From positions 1,116,001 through 1,180,000 of the forward strand of contig NZ_BAABWQ010000002.1 of the NCBI RefSeq assembly GCF_040370365.1: a stretch of 64,000 nt of DNA. The letters run 5' to 3'. Source of the DNA: Shimia sp040370365 (GTDB lineage: Bacteria; Pseudomonadota; Alphaproteobacteria; Rhodobacterales; Rhodobacteraceae). Numbering within the stretch: position 1 is the stretch's first letter; each line of letters opens with the position of its first letter. The position numbers and the translations under genes were made by a program. Under the pieces are notes generated by a model. That model was not told where the DNA came from, ran no database searches, and saw only the letters and a program-made list of their open reading frames with translations. This document shows, one piece after another, positions 42,775 through 51,093 of this stretch.

Positions 42775-43909
42775 TCTTTGCCTCCAGCGGCCAGCGTGGA
42801 CTGGGTGCCACCTCCGGACCGTATCCGATACGCGCAAACATTTGAACCGTGCCCCCGTCTGGTGCAAGGCGGTTGTGGATGTCGGCATAGAGCGCTGCCA
42901 TTTCGGGGTATTCCTGCAAGGCTTGGCTGAGTGGTTGCATCCCGAGGCCAAGAGCGGTTGTCGCCAGATTGAGACGCACCCAGTTGCGGCCGATCTCGAT
43001 CTGATCGTGGCGGTGGTTTGTCGGTGACACCAGCCAGACATGGCCCATGGCGGTGTCTGTGTTGGCAAACACGGCGTCCAAGCCGGAGGTGTAGGCCACG
43101 GAGGACGTGTCGGTTGCGGTCTCACGTGAGAACAGCCCGGCAAGGCGTAAGGTTTCAAACAGGGGCCCGGTGAAGTCTATGCCGTCCGGGTTGGCATCAA
43201 CCTCGCGGTGGCCAATTCGGAAGAGATCGACACTTTCTTGGTAGGTGCGTGGGGTTTCGATTTCTATGCGCAGAGCTTCATGGGACAAGCTGCGAAATGC
43301 GGCGACGTCCGCCGGGTCAGTGGAGCCGCCAAACAGAGTGTCCCCGCGGATGTGCCGGGCCAGTTGGTCGAGGATGGCGGCGTCAATCGGGTGATTTGTG
43401 TCAAACGGCTCTTTGACGGATCGGCGCGCATGCACGTGGCCAAACAACGGGTCAGCTGCGCGTGCGCTATCTTTGACAAAGCGCGCGTGAGCAACCGGGC
43501 GGGTGTCAAGACGATTGGGGTCTTCGCCATCCGGAAACACCGAAAGATCGACGCGATAGCCATCTTGCAAGGCGGCCATGCGCATGACTTCCAGAAAGCA
43601 GCCAAGGCCAATGGTGATTTGTCGATTGAAAGGGTCGGTTTCGGGCAAGAGTTTTTGCTGGTCCGCAAAGAGGGTGACTTCGTTGTCTGTGGAGAGATCT
43701 ACAAGCCACGGCTGTCGGTTGTGAGGATTTGGCGCCAACAAAGCAAAAGAGAGTGCGTTTTGGCGCGGATCTACGTACGTGCCGGCCAGATCCCATGGAT
43801 GCAGTGCAACGCGTGGTGATCGGGTGACCGCAAATCCTGCGGCGGCTGTGGCGGCGGTGATGACCCCCCCGCCAATGATGGCCAGCGACTTTCTGCGAGA
43901 CAAGGTCAT
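42761..43909 (-). CDS. Tat-exported nitroreductase-like (Acg-family) flavoprotein
   Basis: About 382 residues. The N-terminus has a twin-arginine signal, SRRKSLAIIGGG, followed by a hydrophobic stretch, so export folded with cofactor is likely. The mature part has the split nitroreductase pattern: APNPHNRQPWLVDL near the start (FMN phosphate site) and LATTALGLGMQPLSQALQ near the end. Similar Acg-type proteins bind FMN but have an unclear reaction. I use the ATG at 43909. It is co-transcribed with the MarR gene downstream. Confidence 0.8.
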   Translation of the reverse strand: MTLSRRKSLAIIGGGVITAATAAAGFAVTRSPRVALHPWDLAGTYVDPRQNALSFALLAPNPHNRQPWLVDLSTDNEVTLFADQQKLLPETDPFNRQITIGLGCFLEVMRMAALQDGYRVDLSVFPDGEDPNRLDTRPVAHARFVKDSARAADPLFGHVHARRSVKEPFDTNHPIDAAILDQLARHIRGDTLFGGSTDPADVAAFRSLSHEALRIEIETPRTYQESVDLFRIGHREVDANPDGIDFTGPLFETLRLAGLFSRETATDTSSVAYTSGLDAVFANTDTAMGHVWLVSPTNHRHDQIEIGRNWVRLNLATTALGLGMQPLSQALQEYPEMAALYADIHNRLAPDGGTVQMFARIGYGPEVAPSPRWPLEAKIAKT

Positions 43910-43927
43910 TTTTGGGTGCTCCATTTG

Positions 43928-43961
43928 GTTCGATATCGGATCATATAGTGCGATATCGAAC
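43928..43961. promoter_or_regulatory. Perfect 11-bp inverted repeat, probable MarR operator
   Basis: GTTCGATATCG (43928-43938) and CGATATCGAAC (43951-43961) are exact reverse complements separated by 12 bp. The element lies 18 bp upstream of the nitroreductase start in the nitroreductase-marR operon. Repression by the MarR protein encoded in that operon is the simplest reading. Confidence 0.75.
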
Positions 43962-44171
43962 TAAATTCAAGCCCGCTGAGATCACCGCCCCAAAACTGAC
44001 CGGTTCCGGACCAAGGCAAAATCCAGCTGGTTAGATAGAAGTTTAACAAATGGACGGTTGAAGCCCTAAAGCAGAGACCCCATTTAAGATACGAGGCAGC
44101 GGCCCTTGTGCAGCTGTACCTCCGAGAGGTCAAAGAGAGACCTCCCGCCACCGAACACTACGAGATTTGTT

Positions 44172-44450
44172 ATGCTGTACGCTTTGTATGTTGCGATGAT
44201 GATCGCGCTCCCGGCAGGAGTGGGGGCACAGATTGTTTCGAGAAATCTAGCTCTGAAGGATCCGACACCCGGCTTCGTGCTGCTGATGTTCGCTGTAGTT
44301 CAGATGTGCGGATTGTTTTGGTTTGCCTCCAATGGCCTGTTGGCCGATAGCCGCATTGAGCTGGGAGGTTTGGTGGCCTTTGGGCTTGGCGCAGGTGTGG
44401 GTTTGTTGCTCGGTGTAAGAGACCGGGTGCGCGCGGCGGTGGTTGCTTAG
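44172..44450 (+). CDS. Small three-helix membrane protein, unknown function
   Basis: A 92-residue hydrophobic protein beginning MLYALYVAMMIALPAG. It has three likely membrane segments (about 3-20, 35-53 and 65-82) and a short basic C-terminus (RDRVRAAVVA). The ribosome site is weak (GAG about 8 nt before the ATG). A hairpin GAGGTC/GACCTC at 44126-44144 precedes it. It lies 46 bp upstream of the acetyltransferase gene. The family is not recognised. Confidence 0.6.
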   Translation: MLYALYVAMMIALPAGVGAQIVSRNLALKDPTPGFVLLMFAVVQMCGLFWFASNGLLADSRIELGGLVAFGLGAGVGLLLGVRDRVRAAVVA

Positions 44451-44496
44451 GCAACCATAGCTTGCCACTGTGGCGGTGACACACAAAGGACACCGC

Positions 44497-45141
44497 ATGC
44501 CGCAGATACCCACAGCAGAGACAGAGATCGACATCCGCGCGGCGTGTGACGCTGATCAGGATGCGCTATACGATATTGTGCTGAAGACAGGTTTGTCCGG
44601 CGGCGATGCCACGGCACTCTACCAAGATCCCAAAATGCTCGGCCATATCTACACCGCGCCCTATGTTGCATTGGCACCGGAGTTGGCATTTGTGGCCACG
44701 CTCGGCGCGCAAGTGGTTGGCTATGTTTGTGGGGTTGCGGACACGCGCCGTTTTGAGGCGCAGATGGAAGCTGATTGGTGGCCCGCGTTGCGCGCTCAGT
44801 ACCAAGACCCGGATCCCACGCGGCGTGATGCATGGACGAAAGATGAAAGTCGTTGTCACTTTATCCATCATCCCCAATCAGCGCCGGCCTATGTGGCCGA
44901 GGCGTTTCCAGCGCATATGCACATGAACCTTACATCAGAGGCGCGCGGCTGCGGGTTGGGACGGCGGCTGTTTGATCATTGGATGGACGCGGCGCGGGGT
45001 GTTGGCGTTGGGCCCGTGCACATCGGAGCCAATCCGGGCAACACAGGCGGGATCGCTTTCTGGGGGCGCATGGGGTTTCAACGTCTCTTGGGACCGGATT
45101 GCGATGTTGATCCACGCACCTGTTGGATGGGACGTCTCTAG
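44497..45141 (+). CDS. GNAT-family N-acetyltransferase
   Basis: A 214-residue GNAT protein. The acetyl-CoA loop is EARGCGLGRRLFDHW, and the C-terminal segment VGPVHIGANPGNTGGIAFWGRMGF is typical of the bacterial group similar to the acetyltransferase-like domain of O-GlcNAcase. An AAAGGAC ribosome site precedes the ATG at 44497. The target amine is unknown. It lies 86 bp upstream of the cysteine-synthase-like gene. Confidence 0.85.
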   Translation: MPQIPTAETEIDIRAACDADQDALYDIVLKTGLSGGDATALYQDPKMLGHIYTAPYVALAPELAFVATLGAQVVGYVCGVADTRRFEAQMEADWWPALRAQYQDPDPTRRDAWTKDESRCHFIHHPQSAPAYVAEAFPAHMHMNLTSEARGCGLGRRLFDHWMDAARGVGVGPVHIGANPGNTGGIAFWGRMGFQRLLGPDCDVDPRTCWMGRL

Positions 45142-45227
45142 CACACGGTGTTGAGGCGTTGTCCCTTTGTCACAGGACAAGTCACCCTCAAGGTATTTGG
45201 GACGGGTTCAAAACCAAGGAGCGATTT

Positions 45228-46184
45228 ATGACGGGACACTCCATTTTGGATGTGATCGGTGGAACACCAGCGGTCTGGCTTGACCGCATGGTCGCCGCGC
45301 GCGGTCTGGACGGGCGGATTCTGGCCAAATTGGACTATCTGAACCCTGGGTTTTCTAAGAAAGACCGTGCGGCGCTTGGCATTATTGAACTGGCCGAAAC
45401 GCAAGGCGCGCTGCACCCGGGCCAGACAGTGGTGGAATTAACCAGCGGTAATATGGGCACGGGTTTGGCCATCGTTTGTGGGCAAAAAGGCTATCCGTTT
45501 GTGGCGGTGATGAGTCGCGGCAATTCGGTGGAGCGGGCGCGGATGATGATAGCGCTGGGCGCAGAGGTGATTTTGGTGGATCAGATTGCGGGATCTGTGC
45601 CGGGGCAGGTGTCAGGCGCGGATTTGGCTGAGGTTGATCGGGTGGCGCAGCAGATTGTGGCAGAGCGCGGTGCGTTTCGCGCAGATCAGTTTCACCATGT
45701 GGGCAACGCGCAGGCGCATTTTGAGACCACGGCTGCGGAGATTTGGGCAGACAGCGCGGGCACGGTGACGGCCTTTGCGGATTTCGCCGGATCAGGCGGC
45801 ACCTTTGGAGGCACTGTGGCTGGGCTGCGGGCCAAAAAAGCGCAGGTGCGCGGCTATGTCGTGGAGCCAGAGGGTGCGGCGGCGTTGTCTGGCAAAGACG
45901 TGACACATGCAGATCACCCAATCCAAGGCGGCGGCTACAGTATGGCAACCTTAGATTTTCTGAGGGACACCCCTGTGGATGGTTATCTGTCGGTGACCGG
46001 CGAGGTCTCACGTGACATCGCACGGGCTTTGGCGCGGGAGGAGGGGATTTTTGGTGGGTTTTCCGCCGGGGCCAATGTGGCAGCTGCGCTGGAACTGTTG
46101 GCCGGGCCCGAAAAAGGCGGCGTTGTGGCGGTGGTGATTTGTGACAGCGGGCTGAAATATCTGTCCACGGACCTGTGGGATTAA
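45228..46184 (+). CDS. Cysteine-synthase-family PLP enzyme
   Basis: A 318-residue fold-type II PLP enzyme. The cofactor lysine is in NPGFSKKDRAAL, the substrate loop is ELTSGNMGTGLA, the phosphate-binding glycine loop is GSGGTFGGT, and ICDSGLKYLS is near the C-terminus. AAGGAGCG precedes the ATG. Relative to true O-acetylserine sulfhydrylases, the substrate loop TSGNMG and the GFSKK lysine region differ slightly, so another beta-substituted amino acid may be the substrate. No cysE is nearby. Confidence 0.87.
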   Translation: MTGHSILDVIGGTPAVWLDRMVAARGLDGRILAKLDYLNPGFSKKDRAALGIIELAETQGALHPGQTVVELTSGNMGTGLAIVCGQKGYPFVAVMSRGNSVERARMMIALGAEVILVDQIAGSVPGQVSGADLAEVDRVAQQIVAERGAFRADQFHHVGNAQAHFETTAAEIWADSAGTVTAFADFAGSGGTFGGTVAGLRAKKAQVRGYVVEPEGAAALSGKDVTHADHPIQGGGYSMATLDFLRDTPVDGYLSVTGEVSRDIARALAREEGIFGGFSAGANVAAALELLAGPEKGGVVAVVICDSGLKYLSTDLWD

Positions 46185-46963
46185 TTCAAATCGATGCGCA
46201 GTTGGGGCAAAGCAGTTTCAAACGCTGCGGCTTCCGTTTGCCAATGTGTGAGATGCCCTTCCGTGACCAGCCGTTTCGCAATGTCTTTGCCCAAAACGTG
46301 CTCCATAGCCGCAAAGTCTCCCATGTGTTGGAGCACCGTGTGCACCCAAGTCAGAAGATTTTGCATGTCCGTTTCACCATAGGCCGCACAGAGTGCGCGC
46401 AGGCGGGGGTAGTCCTGTGCGGCTTGTGTGCGTGTGACGGGTGCCAGCGTTTCATCGGCAAAGGATAGAGGTGCCATCCAATAGGCCAAATAGGCCAGAT
46501 CACGCAGGCGGGGACCCGGGCCGCAGAGGTCAAAGTCCAAAATGGCGGTTGGCACGCCTTGGGTGAACACCATGTTATAAGGCGCAAAGTCGTTGTGGCA
46601 GATGACCTCGTGTTGAGAGATGTCGGGATGGACAAGCGCCCAAGAGGCACCTTTGGTGTCAAACCCTGCGGTGGCATCATGGAAGCCGCGCAGCATCTGG
46701 GCGGACGCCACAAGCGCAGCGTTGCTTTGCCACATATCTGAGGGGAACGTGGTCTGACCCTCGATGAAGGTCAACGTCTCACGCCCTTTAGAATCAATAC
46801 CTAAGACCTGTGGTGCGGCGCCAAACCCATTGGCGTGCAGGTGAGACAGCAGCCTGTGATGGGTGAGGCTGTGGCGCGACATGTGGCGTCGCACGGTGTT
46901 GCCAACGCGAACAACCGTATTGATGTTGCCACCTGTCAGGGGCGTTTCGATGAAATCCGTCAT
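46181..46963 (-). CDS. APH-family phosphotransferase
   Basis: A 260-residue kinase of the aminoglycoside-phosphotransferase fold with catalytic motif CHNDFAPYN and metal motif ILDFDLCGPG, both intact. LRDLAYLAYWMAPL follows, as in many uncharacterised members. It is not closely similar to the kinase at 14385-15344. It is convergent with the cysteine-synthase-like gene (4-bp overlap of ends) and divergent from a TetR gene. Antibiotic resistance should not be assumed; the natural substrate is unknown. Confidence 0.82.
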   Translation of the reverse strand: MTDFIETPLTGGNINTVVRVGNTVRRHMSRHSLTHHRLLSHLHANGFGAAPQVLGIDSKGRETLTFIEGQTTFPSDMWQSNAALVASAQMLRGFHDATAGFDTKGASWALVHPDISQHEVICHNDFAPYNMVFTQGVPTAILDFDLCGPGPRLRDLAYLAYWMAPLSFADETLAPVTRTQAAQDYPRLRALCAAYGETDMQNLLTWVHTVLQHMGDFAAMEHVLGKDIAKRLVTEGHLTHWQTEAAAFETALPQLRIDLN

Positions 46964-47104
46964 GGGCCGACAAAACCCAAACTGCTAATGATTTCAAAGG
47001 AAAATATCAGACCGCTTGTTTGGCGGGGGCAGAATGCGTAGAGTTCGGGCGGGCTGAACCGATGTTCACTCTGCAGCAAAGATAGGCAGCAAGGCAAAAG
47101 ATGG

Positions 47105-47671
47105 ATGCGTGAGAAAATCCTTAGGGCCACGGCGGCAATGTTGGTAGCACATGGCACACAGGCCTCTATGTCAAAGATTGCGCAGCGCGCAGGCGTGGCG
47201 ACCGGATCGCTCTACAACCACTTTGAAAACAAAGAGGTTTTGATCCGGGCAGTGTATGACAAACTGGCACGCGATATCGAAGTCGCTTTGGTTGAAGGTG
47301 ATGATCCCAGCCTGACCGCGCCGGAGCGGTTGGCGCTCTATATAGACAACCACATTGAATTCATTTGGGAAGATGCAGATCGGGCGGTGTTGTTTGAGTA
47401 CCTGTCCAACGTGCCATTGTTGCCGGGTTCTGAGGTGCTCGACAGTTTCCAGCGGACAACAGACTTTATTGCGGAACTGGTGCGGGGGCTGCAAGACGCA
47501 GGTTGGGCCGCAGAGGGAAATGTTGGGGTGATCGGTGGGTTCATTGGTGGGGCCATTCGGAACACCTTAAAATGGCAGCGTGCACTGGGTGACCCTTTGA
47601 CCGAAGACACGCGGATGCTGTTGCGCGAGATGTGCCTGCGCAGTGTGCGTGTCGCGGAGCCCGGTCAGTAG
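47105..47671 (+). CDS. TetR-family regulator
   Basis: A 188-residue regulator. The N-terminal helix-turn-helix is clear: ILRATAAMLVAHGTQASMSKIAQRAGVATGSLYNHFENKEVLIRAVYD is the standard TetR pattern (quoted in part only: GVATGSLYNHFENKE). The C-terminal ligand domain is helical with no recognisable effector class. The ATG at 47105 is the first in frame. It is divergent from the APH-family gene, its most likely target besides itself, and overlaps the convergent tamB end by 7 bp. Confidence 0.87.
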   Translation: MREKILRATAAMLVAHGTQASMSKIAQRAGVATGSLYNHFENKEVLIRAVYDKLARDIEVALVEGDDPSLTAPERLALYIDNHIEFIWEDADRAVLFEYLSNVPLLPGSEVLDSFQRTTDFIAELVRGLQDAGWAAEGNVGVIGGFIGGAIRNTLKWQRALGDPLTEDTRMLLREMCLRSVRVAEPGQ

Positions 47672-50600
47672 TCGCGTTGAAAGAACAGTCCAATGCCGCT
47701 GTCGTCATCAGAGCCAACCTTGCCTTTGACGGTCAAATTGTCGGTGACGTCCAGATTGAGGCTGATCGAGCTTTGGCCTTCGCTGTCCACCCCAATTTCG
47801 GTGTAGACGTTTTCATTGATGTATTTGCCAGCGCGTAAGCCCGGTGTGCCGGATTCGTCAAAGGTTAGACCAAGATCATCCAGACCTGAGTTTTCACCAA
47901 GACGCGGCCCGCTGGGCCCTTGCCCGGATAGGCTGGCCAGCGCGCGCGCCAGTTGTGCCGCCTGAAGCGCGGAGATGCTGGAGAGGTCGCGGCCAAACAG
48001 CAATTGGGAGAGCACCTCGTCCTCGGGCAGTTCCGGGTCGCTTTCCAAAACGATCTGTGGGTCATCAAGCCGGCCGTCAAGGATCACGTAGATTGTGGCA
48101 TCGGGTTGCTCGGATATGGCGACAACCCGCATGGTGGGCACAAAATCCCCCAGCATAGAGATGCGGCCTTCGTCGATTTCAAAGGTCTTGGCAAGGAAAT
48201 CCAAGCGCCCGCGAATGAGATCCAGCTCGCCATTGGGTTCTGGTGAATTGGTGTTCCCGGTGATCTTCATGCCACCGTTGAAGTCGGCATTTATGCCAAG
48301 GCCGCGCACCGCAATGCGTTCTACGATAGAAATCGTGACATCCAGACCAAAAGGGGGGGCTGCGCCGCCGGATTTTGCCTCGCGTGCCACCAATCCGGCG
48401 CGGTCCCGGGTCCTGTGGACGCCGGAGGGTTCGTTGATGTGGTTGATGTCTGGCACCGGTCCAGCGCCGGCAAGCGCCACGGGGCTGACATGGACATCGG
48501 TGCGCCCCACGCGGATGTCGCCCGCGATATTGCCGCCGCCGGTGAGTGGTCCGGAGAGGGTGATGTCACCGTCCACGATGGTTTTGAACAGCTGGCCCTG
48601 TTGATACTGGATGCCCCGTAGGGTGACGGGGATGTTGCCTGAAAATGGTGGCGCCAGATTGACAGAGCCGTTTACACCGATGTCGCCGCCACCGGAGAAT
48701 TGGCTTGTGATGGCGAGTTGGGCGGCGTTGCTGGCTAAGGTCACGCTGCCACCGATGTTTTCTAAGGCGATGCGCAGATCTGGCATGGCAAACCGGCCAT
48801 CACTCAGGGACACGGTCCCGGACACATCCTCGGGTTTGAGCGCGCCTTGCACTTTCAGGTCAAAGTTGGCGGTGCCCTGCATGGAGTTTGGGGTGAGGAA
48901 CGGGTTGGCTGCGGCCAAAGGCACCGCGCCTGCGAGGGTCAGATTGTTGGCGGTGCCAGTGGGATCTATCAGACCCTTGCCAGTGGCCGAGGTGTTGACG
49001 GGACCCGTGGCATCAAAACCCACTTGCCAGCCGTCGGTGACTTGCTCGGCGGTGGCCTGTACTTGCACGGCCCCCGGCAGAGAGGGCACGAACACTTCGA
49101 CTTGGCCCATGGTGAGGTCGACATTGGCCGTGCTGTTGCCCTGTTGTGGCAAGGTGGCCTGAACGCTTGCGGTTGTGTCTGCGGGTGCGGTGGCGTCCAC
49201 ATCAAAGGCCCAATCTGCGCCGGTTTGTTTGGCTGTGCCGCTGACAGTGGCAGGGCCGCTTAAACCGTCGATATCCACCAGCAGGGCCACCTCATCCAGC
49301 GCCGCCTCAAAGCGCAGATCGCTGTTTTCGCTGGCAAGCGTGCCTGAGCCTGATGCGGTGAGATGATCGGTGGTGACTTTGCCCGTGCGCAGGGTCAGGC
49401 CAGTGTCGTCACGTTTGGCGGAGAGGTCCACAGCGCTTTGGCCCGCCAGCAAGGTGTCGGCGCGGGGATCATCGATGGTGAGGTCTTGGCCGGATGCGGT
49501 CATCTCAAGATCAAAACCACCACTCAAGGGGGCAATGTCCCCTGTCAGCTTGGCGGTGAGTGCACCGGAAATGGCGCGGTTGGCGAGACCTGCGAAAGGC
49601 GAAAGATCGGGCACATCCAAAGCGGCGGTTGCGGCGACATTCATGTCCTGACCAGTGCCGGTGATATGCAGATCGCCTTTGGCCACCAATTGGGCGGCTT
49701 GCAGCAGGAGATCGGTGATTTTGACACCCGCGCCTTCTTGCCAGTCGATGGTGGCGACAAAGCTGCCAGTGTCGCCCACGGTTTGCGACAGCGTTGGATC
49801 GGTCAGCGCCAACCCTTGCATATCAAGCGCCAATTGAGCGGTCACAGCCTGCTGCGGCGCGGAGGCAATGGTGCCGGCACCATCAAGGGAAAGTTGGGCC
49901 AGTTTGACCGCCTCAGAGTCGATGCCAATGATGTCCCCGGCAAGGGACCAAGCATCGCCAGCTGTGGCATCAAACTGGGCGCGAAGGGCGGCGCTTTGGA
50001 TATAGTTTTTGGGACCGCTGACTGGCAAAAGCACCGGGTCGCCATCCTGATCACGTAGGTCGATGTCCAGTGCAAAACGGTCCGGCAGGTTGCTTGCAGT
50101 GAGTGCCAAGCTGCCGTTCATGTTTAGAGCACTGGAGCTCAGAGCGAGGTTTTCCAGTTCCGTGCGCCCGTCGCCAAAGCGGCGCAGCAGGGTGTTCAGC
50201 GCGATGCTGTCGCCGAAGAAATCCTGATACTCAGGGGCAAACAGGGGCGCCATGTTGCCGCTGATGTCTGCGCGGATCACTTGGGTGGGATCGACTTCCT
50301 CAGTTGGGCCGGGCTCTGATGACAGCTCCACGGTCCCCCCCAGTCGCACTTCGCCGTCGCTGGTCAGACGCAGATCGGCCGTGAAGTCATCAAGTGGGCC
50401 TTCGCCCAGAACCGTCAAGCCAACCTGAGGCGCGCCGGGCAGTTTGGCCAACGTGGCCACCAGTCCACCGGGGTCTTCATGCACCTGGAGGTCGACGCGC
50501 AGCTGGCCGGTCTCGTTGGAATAGGCCCCATCGAGGGCAAAGCGACCAGCAGGGCCGTTGATACGCGCAGCGTTGAACAGGGTCTCGCCTGCGCCACTTT

Positions 50601-51093
50601 CCAAAATGAGGCGGGCGTTTAAGGACAGATCAACTTGTTCGCCCAGTATCGGTGCACCTAGAGAAATCAGATCAGCCTTAAGCGATTGGATGTTGATGCT
50701 GACTGGTAGCTCCGGCAGTGCAAAGGGTTTTGCTTCCACCGTTGTTGGGGCGGGTTCGGTTTTGGGCGTGCGCGCTAAGATGATTTCCTTGGCGCTGAGT
50801 TCGTTGACATTGATGTTGCCACGCAGCACCGCGAGGCGGTTCCAGTTCAGTGTGACGCCGTTGACGGTGAGCCAAAGTCCGTCTGCATCGGAAATGCGCA
50901 GGGACTCTATGGTGGCGTTGGCGCTGATGGCGCCGCGCAGGCCGATCACCTCAACCTCGCGTCCGGCACCGGACAGAGAGCTTTCCAGAAAGCGGGTCAG
51001 CCTGCCTTTGTCTTCGTCGCTGGCATCCTCCGCGTCTTGGGCAGTGGCGGCAAACGGCAGCAGTGCCAAAATAAGGATCAGACCCCAGCGCAT
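47665..51093 (-). CDS. tamB: Translocation and assembly module subunit TamB
   Basis: A protein of about 1142 residues beginning at 51093, where its ATG overlaps the tamA stop (TGATG). Residues 1-20 form a signal/anchor helix (MRWGLILILALLPFAATAQ). The rest is the long beta-strand-repeat taco fold, ending in the DUF490 domain (near GELDLIRGRLDFLAKTFEIDEGRI, LPEDEVLSQLLFGRD and the terminal beta strands). It spans the periplasm with TamA, in lipid transport to and protein assembly in the outer membrane. The N-terminal helix looks cleavable, which would differ from the E. coli inner-membrane anchor. Confidence 0.93.
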   Translation of the reverse strand: MRWGLILILALLPFAATAQDAEDASDEDKGRLTRFLESSLSGAGREVEVIGLRGAISANATIESLRISDADGLWLTVNGVTLNWNRLAVLRGNINVNELSAKEIILARTPKTEPAPTTVEAKPFALPELPVSINIQSLKADLISLGAPILGEQVDLSLNARLILESGAGETLFNAARINGPAGRFALDGAYSNETGQLRVDLQVHEDPGGLVATLAKLPGAPQVGLTVLGEGPLDDFTADLRLTSDGEVRLGGTVELSSEPGPTEEVDPTQVIRADISGNMAPLFAPEYQDFFGDSIALNTLLRRFGDGRTELENLALSSSALNMNGSLALTASNLPDRFALDIDLRDQDGDPVLLPVSGPKNYIQSAALRAQFDATAGDAWSLAGDIIGIDSEAVKLAQLSLDGAGTIASAPQQAVTAQLALDMQGLALTDPTLSQTVGDTGSFVATIDWQEGAGVKITDLLLQAAQLVAKGDLHITGTGQDMNVAATAALDVPDLSPFAGLANRAISGALTAKLTGDIAPLSGGFDLEMTASGQDLTIDDPRADTLLAGQSAVDLSAKRDDTGLTLRTGKVTTDHLTASGSGTLASENSDLRFEAALDEVALLVDIDGLSGPATVSGTAKQTGADWAFDVDATAPADTTASVQATLPQQGNSTANVDLTMGQVEVFVPSLPGAVQVQATAEQVTDGWQVGFDATGPVNTSATGKGLIDPTGTANNLTLAGAVPLAAANPFLTPNSMQGTANFDLKVQGALKPEDVSGTVSLSDGRFAMPDLRIALENIGGSVTLASNAAQLAITSQFSGGGDIGVNGSVNLAPPFSGNIPVTLRGIQYQQGQLFKTIVDGDITLSGPLTGGGNIAGDIRVGRTDVHVSPVALAGAGPVPDINHINEPSGVHRTRDRAGLVAREAKSGGAAPPFGLDVTISIVERIAVRGLGINADFNGGMKITGNTNSPEPNGELDLIRGRLDFLAKTFEIDEGRISMLGDFVPTMRVVAISEQPDATIYVILDGRLDDPQIVLESDPELPEDEVLSQLLFGRDLSSISALQAAQLARALASLSGQGPSGPRLGENSGLDDLGLTFDESGTPGLRAGKYINENVYTEIGVDSEGQSSISLNLDVTDNLTVKGKVGSDDDSGIGLFFQRDY

